Positions 39,446-47,846 of a stretch of 64,000 nucleotides of DNA are shown here, piece after piece; the stretch's first letter is position 1, and each line of letters opens with the position of its first letter. Both the position numbers and the translations under genes were made by a program. Below the pieces are notes generated by a model. That model searched no databases, had not been told where the DNA came from, and saw nothing but the letters and a program-made list of their open reading frames with translations. Origin of the DNA: Haloferax marinisediminis (GTDB taxonomy: Archaea > Halobacteriota > Halobacteria > Halobacteriales > Haloferacaceae); NCBI RefSeq assembly GCF_009674585.1, contig NZ_WKJP01000001.1, positions 1,302,001-1,366,000 of the forward strand. The letters run 5' to 3'.

Positions 39446-40429
39446 ATGTCGCTCGAGATGGTCCCGTTGGGACGAACCGGCACGAGCGTATCGGAAATCG
39501 CGTTCGGAACGTGGCGATTCGGCCGACAGAACGACACAGGCGAGGTCGAAGTCGACGCTGCACAGGCGCACCGACTGCTCGACGCCTACGCCGACGCGGG
39601 CGGGAACTTCATCGACACCGCCGACATGTACGGTGACGGTGCGAGTGAGTCGTACATCGGTGACTGGCTCGCGAATCGCGATCGAGAAGACTTCGTCATC
39701 GCATCGAAGATATTCTGGCCGACTCGCGAGGACGCCAACGGGCACGGTCTCAACCGAAAGCATCTGCGCCGGCAAATCGACCGTATCCTCGACCGACTCG
39801 GGACCGACTACGTCGACCTCCTCTACATCCACCGCTGGGACGACGACACCCCCGTCGACGAGTTCATGCGCACGCTCGACCAGTTCGTTCGCGACGGAAA
39901 GGTGAACTATCTCGGGACGTCCACGCTCGAACCGAACGCCTGGAAGGTCGTCAAGGCGAACGAACTCGCCGACCGCCGTGGCTACGAACCGTTTAGAATC
40001 GCCCAGCCTCGGTACAACGTCGTCAACCGCGAGGTCGAAGGGAACTATCTCGAGATGTGCGACGACTACGACATCGGCGTCATCCCGTGGTCGCCACTCG
40101 CCGGTGGGTTCCTCACCGGCAAGTACGCTCGCGGTGAGTCGCCACCGGCGGACTCTCGCGCGGCGAACGACCAACGATTCGCCGACTCGTACCTCACCAC
40201 AGCGAACTTCGACGCACTCGACGCCGTCGAAACCGTCGCCGAGGAAGTCGGTGCGTCGCCCGCACAGGTCAGTCTCTCGTGGCTGATGCACCACCCGCAG
40301 ATCACCGCTCCCATCATCGGCGCGCGGACCGTCGACCAACTCGAAGAGAACCTCGTCGCCGCCGGCGTCGACCTCTCGGCCGACCAGTTCGAGCGTCTCT
40401 CGGCCGCGAAGCGCCACCTCTCGGTGTAG
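39446..40429 (+). CDS. Aldo/keto reductase
   Basis: A 327-residue NADPH-dependent oxidoreductase with a TIM-barrel fold. The catalytic tetrad positions are visible: Asp in FIDTADMYGDG (Asp and Tyr), Lys in VIASKIFW and His in LLYIHRWD. The NADP-binding end PIIGARTVDQLEENL is present. The sequence is of the YajO/PerR-like group of aldo-keto reductases. The substrate is unknown. Cytoplasmic. Confidence 0.9.
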   Translation: MSLEMVPLGRTGTSVSEIAFGTWRFGRQNDTGEVEVDAAQAHRLLDAYADAGGNFIDTADMYGDGASESYIGDWLANRDREDFVIASKIFWPTREDANGHGLNRKHLRRQIDRILDRLGTDYVDLLYIHRWDDDTPVDEFMRTLDQFVRDGKVNYLGTSTLEPNAWKVVKANELADRRGYEPFRIAQPRYNVVNREVEGNYLEMCDDYDIGVIPWSPLAGGFLTGKYARGESPPADSRAANDQRFADSYLTTANFDALDAVETVAEEVGASPAQVSLSWLMHHPQITAPIIGARTVDQLEENLVAAGVDLSADQFERLSAAKRHLSV

Positions 40430-40477
40430 ACGTTCCAAACCGTCAGGTGTAGGTGTCAGCGGCCGGTATCTCCGCCC

Positions 40478-41044
40478 ATGACCGACGACGCGTTCGACCC
40501 CGAGAAATACGTGGCCGAACTTCGCGAAAAGCGGCGTGAGAAAGACGACTTCTTCGACTCCCACCCTCAGTCACCGGTTCCACCGGCAGAGCGCGAGGCA
40601 TTCGACGGACTGGACTACTTCGACCCGGACCCGGACTTCCGGGTGTCGGCGACTGTCGAGACGCACGCCGACCCGGAGCCCGTCGTGATGGACACCACTG
40701 CGGGGCGCGAAGTCCGGTATCTTCGCGTCGCGACGTTCCACTTCGAACTGCGCGACACCGACCTCGAACTCGGTGCGTACCAGCAGGAACACGACGACTC
40801 GCCGACGCTGTTCGTCCCCTTCCGCGACAAGACCACCGGCCAGCAGACGTACGACGGCGGTCGGTACATGGAACTCACGCCGGACGTCCCGCTTTCGGAG
40901 CTCGACGACATCGTCGTGGACTTCAACATCGCGTACAACCCGTTCTGCGCGTTCACCGACACGTTCGACTGCCCACTGCCACCCGAAGAGAACTGGCTGA
41001 GCGTCGTCGTCCCCGCGGGCGAGAAGAAGTACGAGTCGCCGTAG
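40478..41044 (+). CDS. DUF1684 family protein
   Basis: A 188-residue soluble protein that matches the DUF1684 pattern: an N-terminal helix LREKRREKDDFFDSHPQSPV, then FDGLDYFDPDPDFRVSA, a strand-rich middle with FVPFRDKTTGQQTYDGGRYM, and the C-terminal DFNIAYNPFCAFTDTFDCPL followed by PPEENWL. The conserved cysteines and the NPFCA block suggest a ligand or metal site. The family's function is unknown. It follows the aldo-keto reductase by 48 bases. Confidence 0.85.
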   Translation: MTDDAFDPEKYVAELREKRREKDDFFDSHPQSPVPPAEREAFDGLDYFDPDPDFRVSATVETHADPEPVVMDTTAGREVRYLRVATFHFELRDTDLELGAYQQEHDDSPTLFVPFRDKTTGQQTYDGGRYMELTPDVPLSELDDIVVDFNIAYNPFCAFTDTFDCPLPPEENWLSVVVPAGEKKYESP

Positions 41045-41093
41045 CGACGAAAAGCGCAAGTTCCATATCCTCTTGTTCCGGATACGCAATCAT

Positions 41094-41282
41094 ATGGGAC
41101 TGTTCAGTTCGCGCAACGCGCTTATTGGAATGGCGCTGATGGTCGTCGGCACGCTCGCAATGCTCCCCGCGCTGCTTCCGAACGCCGCACAAGTAACGTC
41201 GTACGCTCTCGTTCTCGGCGCGGCGGCGCTCACCTACGGGACGTGGCTCGTCGGCACGTCCGAAGACGGACGTCCGGTCTAA
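41094..41282 (+). CDS. Small two-helix membrane protein
   Basis: A 62-residue protein (MGLFSSRNALIGMALMVVGT...) with two hydrophobic helices (about 9-27 and 36-53) and a short polar tail. No family is recognised. The ATG at 41094 is preferred to upstream starts because the coding pattern and the hydrophobic helix begin there. Confidence 0.45.
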   Translation: MGLFSSRNALIGMALMVVGTLAMLPALLPNAAQVTSYALVLGAAALTYGTWLVGTSEDGRPV

Positions 41283-41336
41283 GGCCGAGGCTCGTCGCAG
41301 GTATCAGTGTCTAAAGAAATCGGGTTTTAGCGGATT

Positions 41337-41805
41337 TTACGCTTCCGGTCCAGACCACTTCTGGAGCGTCGCCGAGGTGGACCCGGATTCGTCGGACCAG
41401 ACGATGCGGACGGTTGCGCCGGCGAGGCTGATGTCATTAGCGGGGTTCTGTTCTGAAGATCCGTCACCAGTTTCGTCGAACGTGGTGTCATCGATTGTGA
41501 TTGTCTTGCCGGCACTCATGGGGTCAGGAATAACTGGCTGGCTGTCTGTAACAGTTACTGAACCACCAGCGCCGGTTTTCGCACTGCTGATTGAGACCGA
41601 AAGCTGACCACTCGGAATCTGGTCACCACTCTCGTGAGTGATTTTGAGGACGTCACCATCAATCGAGTTACTTTCATCTGCCGAGTTATTCGTGTAGTCG
41701 AAGGCGAAACTCGCCTGTGGAGCCGTGTTGCCAACTTGGTCACCGAGACCGAGGACGAACGTCCCGATAACGGCTGCGAGGATGACCGTAATTGCGACCA
41801 TCAGG
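41337..41805 (-). pseudogene. 3' part of a type IV pilin gene interrupted by the integrated element
   Basis: This fragment encodes the pilin H-domain from its middle ([20 protein letters not shown]) through the C-terminal domain, 155 residues. The start, the signal peptide and the first half of the H-domain are missing: at 41805 pilin homology stops abruptly and element DNA begins. The missing 20 codons are at 53763-53822. Joining the two parts keeps the frame (ATC at 53765-53763 then CTG at 41804-41802) and gives a 175-residue pilin closely related to those at 53926 and 54520. It is inactive unless the element excises; translation from the internal ATG at 41801 would lack the PibD cleavage site. 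Confidence 0.85.
41794..41805. other. attL core
   Basis: The left junction reads GCGACCATCAGG. Compared with the right junction GGGACCGCCCGG it shares eight of twelve positions. The chromosomal side is pilin sequence and the element side continues CGTGCAATTACCCAT. Confidence 0.6.
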
Positions 41806-41877
41806 CGTGCAATTACCCATCAGTAGCCGACTCTCCACTACCTCTATCGGTTGAACCGAGATGTACCTACTCATGGC

Positions 41878-42909
41878 TCACTCAATCCGAAGTTTGTCCA
41901 GGTGAGGACGGCGACGAAGTTCCATCCGCTCGCGCTGGGACGCTTTGTCGTAATGCTGTTCAATAACGTCCTGAGACGCATTCACGCGTTCTGCCGTCAC
42001 CTCAGGAGGGAACCCGCGGTCTCTGTGCCACGTAATTGACCCCGTCCGAACGTGGTGTGGTGCTCGAGAAGACGGACACTTGCTTCCCTGAGTGTATGAC
42101 CCCGCAAATTCGCAGGAATTTTTCTCGTATTCGTGCGGACACGGACCAGCAACGCACGGTTGCGTCGCCTGATACATCCACCCCCGAAAGCCGTTCTTCG
42201 AGATACGAGTCCCGTGGTGTGTGACGAACAACGGTGAGCGACCGAAGTCGTCGTGACCATCCGGTCGGAACTTCTTGATGTAGGTGTTCAGCGATTCGAC
42301 GACCTCCGGCAAGAGCGAGACCGTGCGCTCACCGTTCATCTGATTCTTCAATGGCGTCTCGGACTCCGGCCGGTGGACGAACTCGACATACTGCTCGTCG
42401 GGATAGTAGTCACGAAGATCGAGACCACGAAGAGCACCAAGACGTGCTCCAGTGTGCCACGCCAGCTCAAGAACAGCGTGGAACCGAGTTCCACGGACGC
42501 TACTGTGAGACCGATAGAACCGAAGCAATCGAAGCGCGTCCTCAGGAACCAACATCGTATCCCGCGACCGTTCCGACATCGGCACGCTCGGCACGTGGAC
42601 CTTCTTCGAGAGACCGTCGTCAACAGCCTCGATGCGTTCGAGATACTCGACGAACCCGAGCAGTGTCTCCATCTCGCTGTGGAGCGTTGGTGAAGCGATG
42701 TCCTGACCGGCGCGGAACGCCTCGAACTGCTCGAACGTCCACCCGTTCAGGTCAGAGACGCGCTCGATATTCCGGTCCTCGCACCACTCGACCCAGAGCT
42801 TCAGGCGGTACTTGTAGGTCTTGATGGACGATGACGAGAGTTCCGTCCCACGGCGGTCAAGGTACCGGCGAACTGCCTCGCGGGGTTTGAGTTCTGAAGG
42901 TCGGTCCAT
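41878..42909 (-). CDS. int: SNJ2-type tyrosine integrase
   Basis: A 343-residue tyrosine recombinase. A core-binding domain (1-110) precedes the catalytic domain with Arg156 in HTGARLGALRG, Lys188 in the beta-hairpin, H285-H-V-R288, His295 in ITWHRD and nucleophile Tyr320 in VIEQHYD. Just before the HxxR motif is a four-cysteine insertion (Cys252, 257, 266, 278) common in haloarchaeal integrases and possibly zinc-binding. The ATG at 42909 is chosen because it follows the stop of the upstream gene by two bases. It lies 70 bases inside the left end, as expected for an element integrase. Confidence 0.9.
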   Translation of the reverse strand: MDRPSELKPREAVRRYLDRRGTELSSSSIKTYKYRLKLWVEWCEDRNIERVSDLNGWTFEQFEAFRAGQDIASPTLHSEMETLLGFVEYLERIEAVDDGLSKKVHVPSVPMSERSRDTMLVPEDALRLLRFYRSHSSVRGTRFHAVLELAWHTGARLGALRGLDLRDYYPDEQYVEFVHRPESETPLKNQMNGERTVSLLPEVVESLNTYIKKFRPDGHDDFGRSPLFVTHHGTRISKNGFRGWMYQATQPCVAGPCPHEYEKNSCEFAGSYTQGSKCPSSRAPHHVRTGSITWHRDRGFPPEVTAERVNASQDVIEQHYDKASQRERMELRRRPHLDKLRIE

Positions 42910-42911
42910 GC

Positions 42912-43085
42912 TTATTCGACCTCCCGGCCGGCGCACTTCCGGCAGACGCTCAGACGAGTTTTAGCGTCGATACCGATTGCAGCGCGAACACGGCAGATCG
43001 CACATGGGTACCCATCGCCCTTATCAAACTGTGCCGCATTGGTGACTATGCGGGTGTTAACACCCGCTTTGGTGGCATCCGTCAT
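42912..43085 (-). CDS. Small zinc-finger protein of the integration module (Orf2-like)
   Basis: A 57-residue protein with paired knuckles, GYPCAICRVR and SVCRKCAG, forming a four-cysteine zinc site. It ends two bases before the integrase ATG and so is co-transcribed with it. In the SNJ2 family the integrase is accompanied by a small Orf2 and a winged-helix Orf3 that promote recombination; position and size fit Orf2. The ATG at 43085 is the most upstream start that leaves a normal promoter region. Confidence 0.7.
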   Translation of the reverse strand: MTDATKAGVNTRIVTNAAQFDKGDGYPCAICRVRAAIGIDAKTRLSVCRKCAGREVE

Positions 43086-43217
43086 GGTTATATGACGGAA
43101 CCTTCCCGGGTGCGGTGCTGGTCTCACCGCACTCAGGGCCTACAAATATCATCTCGAGCCGACGGTATCTCACGTGGTTCCGTACTCGTTCATATTCGTT
43201 ATTTTTGCATAAATGTT

Positions 43218-43258
43218 GTGGTCGGTGCATTGAATACATATGTCTGCACTAATACCAC
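43218..43258. promoter_or_regulatory. Imperfect operator-like dyad in the divergent integrase/repressor region
   Basis: GTGGT at 43218-43222 and GTGC at 43225-43228 are mirrored by GCAC at 43246-43249 and ACCAC at 43254-43258. It sits in the 216-base region between the integrase operon (minus strand) and the winged-helix gene (plus strand), beside the AT-rich TTATTTTTGCATAAA stretch. This is the expected place for a repressor or directionality site. Confidence 0.4.
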
Positions 43259-43301
43259 ATACAGTAGCAATAGTAGTGACCTACGCAAATATTCACAGAG
43301 A

Positions 43302-43589
43302 ATGAGGAAATCCGCATCGTGGATGACCATCTGGGACGACCGGATTCTTGAATATATTGACGAGAATGGCTCTGCCAGTCCCGGTGAGTTGGACAAATCT
43401 GGCTATTTTCAGGTCTCTCGGTCTCAGATTTCGCGTCGACTACGACGTCTGAAAGACAAAGGAATGTTGCAACATCTCGGAAATGGTGTCTACGTCATCA
43501 CTCCAATCGGCGAGGAATACTTAGAGGGAGAACTCAACGCAGAGGAATTGGACGGAGAGAACGGTGGAGAGGGCACTGCATCTGCGTAG
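43302..43589 (+). CDS. PhiH1-repressor-like winged-helix protein (Orf3-like)
   Basis: A 95-residue DNA-binding protein. It has the PhiH1-repressor pattern: WMTIWDDRILEYIDENGSAS, the recognition region SRSQISRRLRRLKDKGML, then the wing HLGNGVYVITPIGEEYL. An acidic tail follows. It probably controls lysogeny or recombination directionality from the adjacent dyad, as for SNJ2 Orf3. The ATG at 43302 is chosen; the open frame upstream runs through the AT-rich promoter. Confidence 0.85.
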   Translation: MRKSASWMTIWDDRILEYIDENGSASPGELDKSGYFQVSRSQISRRLRRLKDKGMLQHLGNGVYVITPIGEEYLEGELNAEELDGENGGEGTASA

Positions 43590-43594
43590 ATTTC

Positions 43595-43668
43595 ATGGTC
43601 AGGAAATCAGGTGACTGGATGACGATTTGGGACGATAGAATTCTGGAGTATCTTCTTGAGAACGACTG
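43595..43668 (+). pseudogene. Truncated second copy of the winged-helix gene
   Basis: The ATG at 43595 begins MVRKSGDWMTIWDDRILEYL, paralogous to the first 30 residues of the gene just upstream. Similarity stops after LLENDW at about 43668. The following bases belong to the spike gene in another frame. It is therefore the 5' stub of a second repressor gene cut by a deletion or recombination that also removed the start of the spike gene. Confidence 0.7.
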
Positions 43669-43716
43669 GGGGTCAAGGTCAAGGCGAGACAGACCGGCAC
43701 CCTCGCACTCGTTGGG

Positions 43717-45138
43717 GTGCTCGTCACGACCGCCGCAATGAGTGGTGCCCTTCCGGGTGCCTCACCTGTCGGTGACGCTTCTGCCGAGTGGTCCGAAGAC
43801 TGCGACCTAACAGACTCACTCTTAGGCGCGGCGTGGAACACGCTAGTCGGCACCGACACCGGCTGCCGTTGGCTCACTGGGCAAGAAATAGACTACGCCA
43901 ACGTCTCCGCAACCGATGCCCACGCAACCGCTGTGGGTATCCACGAGGGTCAGAATTCGTACTTGACGACGACTAACAACTTCATGCAAGACACCCGTTC
44001 GGTGGCCTTCATGAAGGCGAAGCTCACCCTCATCAACGAACTACAAAACGGGTCCACCGAAGCGAACGCGACCGCCGCGGCGAACGCGACCGTCGAAGAG
44101 TACTATTCGAACATTCAGTACAACCTCGTTCAAGACTACAACCAACGTGCTGCGCAAATATTCTACCTCGGGAACCAGACGAGCGTGGAGATGCGCCACG
44201 TCTACGACAGTGGCTCGGCAACGGTCCCAAGCGACCTATACCGCCTCGATGAACAACAAGGCGACCCGACAGTTAGTAGCGTCTTGCTGGAAAATGGGAC
44301 GGTGATTTACGCCACGTCCATCTATCTGAAAGACACGTCCGGCTACACTCTACAATTCGATACAGACCCCGCAGAAACGGACTTCTGGGTCGAAACGAAG
44401 CCGCCAACTGGTTCTTATCAGGCAGTGTTTGAGTCTGACCCATACGAACAGACCTACACGGACCTCGGGAATCAATCGACTCAGGTAAAGTCGAACATCG
44501 ACGTATATGCAACGTCGTTCTATTCCCAGTACAACGGTAGTGAATTCAACTCGACCGAAGTAGCACAACTGGACCCGACGCTCATTGCGAGCCAAGCATC
44601 CACCGAGTACAATTCCACTGGATACTACTCATACGCGGCAATGCAACTTGCCGCGATGGGTGCATCTGGGGACCTGAACGTTTCCCACACCATCGAAATC
44701 ACGAACGGAACGAACACGTCGACCTATGAGGGTACGCTGTTCTATACCGGCAGTGACGCATCCGCCGGGTGGGATACTAACACGACATACAACGTCACTG
44801 ACTACAACGGAACGCTGTATTTTGCCTACCAGAATAACAACTCGTCCGGCATCATCGACGTTGGACAGGAGGGTACTGAATTCACTCTCACGAGTGCGAC
44901 GAACACCGACACAGGCGAATCGGTGACCACCACAGTACCACAGGAATACGTCTACGAGGAAACGAACGCCTCGAATCTTCAAGAGGAGTTAGACCGACTC
45001 CAAACCGTCCGCGACGAGTACGAAGAAGCCAAATCAAGCAGTGGCAGCCTTGACCTCGGCGGTGGGGTCGGCACCGAAGATAAGGCGATTATCGCGGGTG
45101 CGATCGTCGTTCTGCTCCTTGCCGTCATCAAGGGCTAG
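43717..45138 (+). CDS. Spike-type surface glycoprotein (pleolipovirus VP4-like), 5' end damaged
   Basis: A protein of about 473 residues with many N-x-S/T sequons and a beta-rich ectodomain, a coiled-coil stretch (LQEELDRLQTVRDEYEEAKS) and a single C-terminal anchor (KAIIAGAIVVLLLAVIKG). This is the layout of pleolipovirus VP4-like spikes. The only conventional start is the GTG at 43717, inside the signal peptide. In-frame codons upstream read VKVKARQTGTLALVGVLV, a better signal n-region, but no ATG precedes them back to the stop at 43657, only a CTG at 43666. The true start seems to have been lost. Confidence 0.65.
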   Translation: MLVTTAAMSGALPGASPVGDASAEWSEDCDLTDSLLGAAWNTLVGTDTGCRWLTGQEIDYANVSATDAHATAVGIHEGQNSYLTTTNNFMQDTRSVAFMKAKLTLINELQNGSTEANATAAANATVEEYYSNIQYNLVQDYNQRAAQIFYLGNQTSVEMRHVYDSGSATVPSDLYRLDEQQGDPTVSSVLLENGTVIYATSIYLKDTSGYTLQFDTDPAETDFWVETKPPTGSYQAVFESDPYEQTYTDLGNQSTQVKSNIDVYATSFYSQYNGSEFNSTEVAQLDPTLIASQASTEYNSTGYYSYAAMQLAAMGASGDLNVSHTIEITNGTNTSTYEGTLFYTGSDASAGWDTNTTYNVTDYNGTLYFAYQNNNSSGIIDVGQEGTEFTLTSATNTDTGESVTTTVPQEYVYEETNASNLQEELDRLQTVRDEYEEAKSSSGSLDLGGGVGTEDKAIIAGAIVVLLLAVIKG

Positions 45139-45177
45139 CACAGCCAACTAACCAACCTCCCCTTTCGGACCACGACC

Positions 45178-45752
45178 ATGCGCCGAATCATATTCACACT
45201 CATACTCATCATGACCGCAGTCGCAACGCCCGCACTCGCCGGCACCGTCGCCGCGCAATCGAACGAAAACACGACGGAGACGCCCGCGCCCTCGACGCCA
45301 GAAGTAGACCGAACGATCGAACTCTCCGAAACGACTAGTATCACGAACTGGCGGTTCGACAACGGGACGTTCTACGTCACGTTCGACGTCGACGTTCCGA
45401 CCCGCGTTGCCATCACCGACGCCGGGAAACTCTCGCGAATTCTCTCGGAGGGAGAAGGCGAAGCGGCAGGGAAAGCCCGGATGCGTCGCTTGACCTTGAC
45501 CCCTGGAATGACGACGGTGAAATTCAACGCCGAGGACTTCAACGGAGCCAGCGCAGTGACTATCTCTTCGAGCAACGCTGACGGAATCGTCGCGCTCCGA
45601 AGTGATGCGGTACGAGCTGGGAACCCCCCGTCAAGTGGGGAACCGCGAACGCGCTCGTCGGTGGTGCTGCAATCGTCACCGCCGCCGGGACGTTCCGGTA
45701 CGTGAAGAAGAAGCGCGAAGACAAGGAGATGACCGCAGAGAGGTTGCTCTAA
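45178..45752 (+). pseudogene. Secreted, C-terminally anchored element protein with single-base frameshift
   Basis: The gene opens with a signal peptide (MRRIIFTLILIMTAVATPAL) and a beta-rich ectodomain. At the C run near 45628 the frame is lost. Adding one C gives VKWGTANALVGGAAIVTAAG, a membrane helix, then a basic tail FRYVKKKREDKE and a stop that overlaps the next ATG (TAATG). The restored protein has 191 residues with an N-out topology, fitting the small membrane proteins encoded after the spike in pleolipovirus-like elements. The run-length change may be a sequencing error. Confidence 0.7.
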
Positions 45753-46507
45753 TGAAGCGCGACGATGCCCTCAAACTCGGCGGAATCGGTGCCGTGGCCG
45801 TCTACGCTGGCGACGTGGCACTCCCGCAGTGGACGCCGCTCGCAGTCGGGATGTTCGTTATCGCAGGCATCGCGGCACTCGTCGCGAGTGGGAAGATCGA
45901 CGACCTCATACCCGACCCGCCGACCGTCTCGCTCGCCGTCATCGACGGTGGTAACGACGAGAAGGTAGAGCACTGGGAACTCTCTGAGGACCAATTTGCT
46001 GAGATGGAAGTCGCGGCAGGAAGCCTCAACCCTCTCACTGAGAGCAAGGGCGAAGCCTACGAGTGTTACCACTACGACGACGAGCGAAACCTCGCAGTTG
46101 GTACGTGGCGCGGGATGCGGCCACATTCACACATCGTCGGCCACCACGACATCGACGAGGCGCTCAACATCATCAACGAGATGATGAACTACCTCGAGCC
46201 GGAGGCCCGACGCGGCCAGCACATCCGGAACAACCTCATCTCGATAGTGCGGATACTTGACCGTCAACGCGCGGCTGCACAGAACGCCGCCCTCGAGGGA
46301 CACCTCGCACCGAACATGGGTGGCCAGACTATCGACGAAGTGATTGCCGAGACGCTGCCGGACGACCTCTTACCGGACCGACTCTCGTCGGACGACGCCA
46401 GCGACGATATCGAGGACGACCTCGCCGGAATGGACCTGGTGTTCGAAGGTGACGGCGATGCCCTCGAGCCCGTTGACCCGATGCTCAACGACGGAGGAAG
46501 CCCATGA
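45752..46507 (+). CDS. Conserved element protein between spike and ATPase
   Basis: A 251-residue protein. The first 45 residues contain one or two hydrophobic helices (LGGIGAVAVYAGDVALPQ and LAVGMFVIAGIAALVAS), followed by a soluble domain with HSHIVGHHDIDEALNIINEM in the middle and a very acidic C-terminal tail. It corresponds by position to the conserved ORF that precedes the VP8-like ATPase in pleolipoviruses; no function is known. The ATG overlaps the preceding gene by one base and its stop overlaps the ATPase ATG by four. Confidence 0.65.
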   Translation: MKRDDALKLGGIGAVAVYAGDVALPQWTPLAVGMFVIAGIAALVASGKIDDLIPDPPTVSLAVIDGGNDEKVEHWELSEDQFAEMEVAAGSLNPLTESKGEAYECYHYDDERNLAVGTWRGMRPHSHIVGHHDIDEALNIINEMMNYLEPEARRGQHIRNNLISIVRILDRQRAAAQNAALEGHLAPNMGGQTIDEVIAETLPDDLLPDRLSSDDASDDIEDDLAGMDLVFEGDGDALEPVDPMLNDGGSP

Positions 46508-47658
46508 GCAATAGCAAAAACGACCAGTATGCCGCCGCACAGGGACGAACCTATCTCCGAGGTGAGCTCGGAGACAAGAGGCCTGAGTACGTTCGCCGGT
46601 TCGCCGGACTCGTCGACGACGCTCACACGCTCGACCTCCTCAACCACTACTGCTCACTCTGGGCCGACCGCGCGGGTGACTTCCTCGATACTCGAATGGC
46701 CGAAATCATCATCTCGTCCTCCTCGACGCGCTCGATAAACACGGCCTACGAGTTCGGAAACGTCTCGCAGTTACAAGGGATGGTTGGTCTCGTCGATAGG
46801 ACGAAAGACGGCGATGAGGGGCTCACCCGAATGGCCCGGATGCTCACCGACGAGGGAGCAATCGGTGCCGTACTCGGTCCACCGGGTTCGGGGAAGACCG
46901 CGATGACGCTCGATATCGGTCGGATCTGGAAAGCCGTCACTGGCGGGAAGGTGGTCACGAACATCAAGTGGAACGGCGGAACTCACATCTCGGGTGCTCG
47001 GGAGATGCTCGACGAGATGGCGAACTTCGATGGCCCTGTCCTCGCGATAATTGATGAAGGGAGTCAGTCGCTCACTTCGCGCGGTGCTGAGGCACAGTCT
47101 GCCGACCGATTCGCCAAGGCGCTCAAGTACGTCCGGAAGAAGGAAACCGGCGACAAGTACGCGAAACGTGGCTCGGTTCTCATCGTCGGCCATACCCGCG
47201 CAGACACCGCGAAGGACCTCCGACGACTTTACTCTGCAATCTTCGAGAAGCCATCTCGCGCAGACCCCGGCCGCGTGAAAATCCTCGAATCCACTGGCAC
47301 GACGGATAAATTCGAGGAAGTAGCCGAGTACAAGGGTATCACCGACACTGCCGAACGATACGACGAACACGAAGCTTCCTCGTTCGCAGTCGACCTCGAG
47401 GACGAGACTGACGACGACCAGGAGGACGTCGAGACTGCCGACGATGCGAGGCGGAAGGAAGCTATCTCGACAGCAATCCGTGCTGCCCGTCCGTGGGATG
47501 ACGACGGTATGAGTTACGCCGATATCGGCAAGGAGAACAGCCAAGACACCGAATACCTCGTTCCATACTCGACCTCGTGGGTTGGCGACAGAGTCCGAGA
47601 GTGGCAGAAGGGACAACATCGAGACCTCGTGGCGGCCCCAGAAGGAGAAAGCGCATGA
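46504..47658 (+). CDS. VP8-like P-loop ATPase
   Basis: A 384-residue NTPase with Walker A GPPGSGKTAMT (about 120-130), Walker B PVLAIIDEGSQSL (about 178-190), and a sensor-like region TRGAEAQSADRF... in the next helix. A helical C-terminal domain and an acidic linker (about 297-325) follow. It corresponds to the VP8-like ATPase conserved in pleolipoviruses, proposed to act in genome packaging or virion assembly. It is tightly coupled to its neighbours at both ends (ATGA overlaps). Confidence 0.8.
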   Translation: MSNSKNDQYAAAQGRTYLRGELGDKRPEYVRRFAGLVDDAHTLDLLNHYCSLWADRAGDFLDTRMAEIIISSSSTRSINTAYEFGNVSQLQGMVGLVDRTKDGDEGLTRMARMLTDEGAIGAVLGPPGSGKTAMTLDIGRIWKAVTGGKVVTNIKWNGGTHISGAREMLDEMANFDGPVLAIIDEGSQSLTSRGAEAQSADRFAKALKYVRKKETGDKYAKRGSVLIVGHTRADTAKDLRRLYSAIFEKPSRADPGRVKILESTGTTDKFEEVAEYKGITDTAERYDEHEASSFAVDLEDETDDDQEDVETADDARRKEAISTAIRAARPWDDDGMSYADIGKENSQDTEYLVPYSTSWVGDRVREWQKGQHRDLVAAPEGESA

Positions 47659-47846
47659 CGACAGCGACTCTGGACCATCACCACCACCACACACCCCCCG
47701 TGGTCGCATACTTACTTACACAGTGGCGCCGATTGGCGGCACCCCGGTGGTTGCCCGTCCCCCGTGGAACCGGAATTTTGCTCTCTGTCCTCGAGGTGAT
47801 CGGCGCGAAGACGTCGTGGGTCAAAGGTCATGACGAATCGGAGTAA
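47655..47846 (+). CDS. Small His-rich element protein
   Basis: A 63-residue basic protein starting in an ATGA overlap with the ATPase gene. It has a run of five histidines at residues 8-12 (LDHHHHHTPP) and then a short hydrophobic, Arg/Trp-containing region. It overlaps the next gene by 17 bases. No family is recognised. The double overlap is the main support that it is translated; the His run could bind metal. Confidence 0.45.
   Translation: MTTATLDHHHHHTPPVVAYLLTQWRRLAAPRWLPVPRGTGILLSVLEVIGAKTSWVKGHDESE

Noticed and set aside
41337-41801. Independent short surface protein starting at the ATG at 41801
   Set aside because: The sequence starts in the middle of a pilin H-domain and the missing first half is found at 53763-53822, so it is a fragment.
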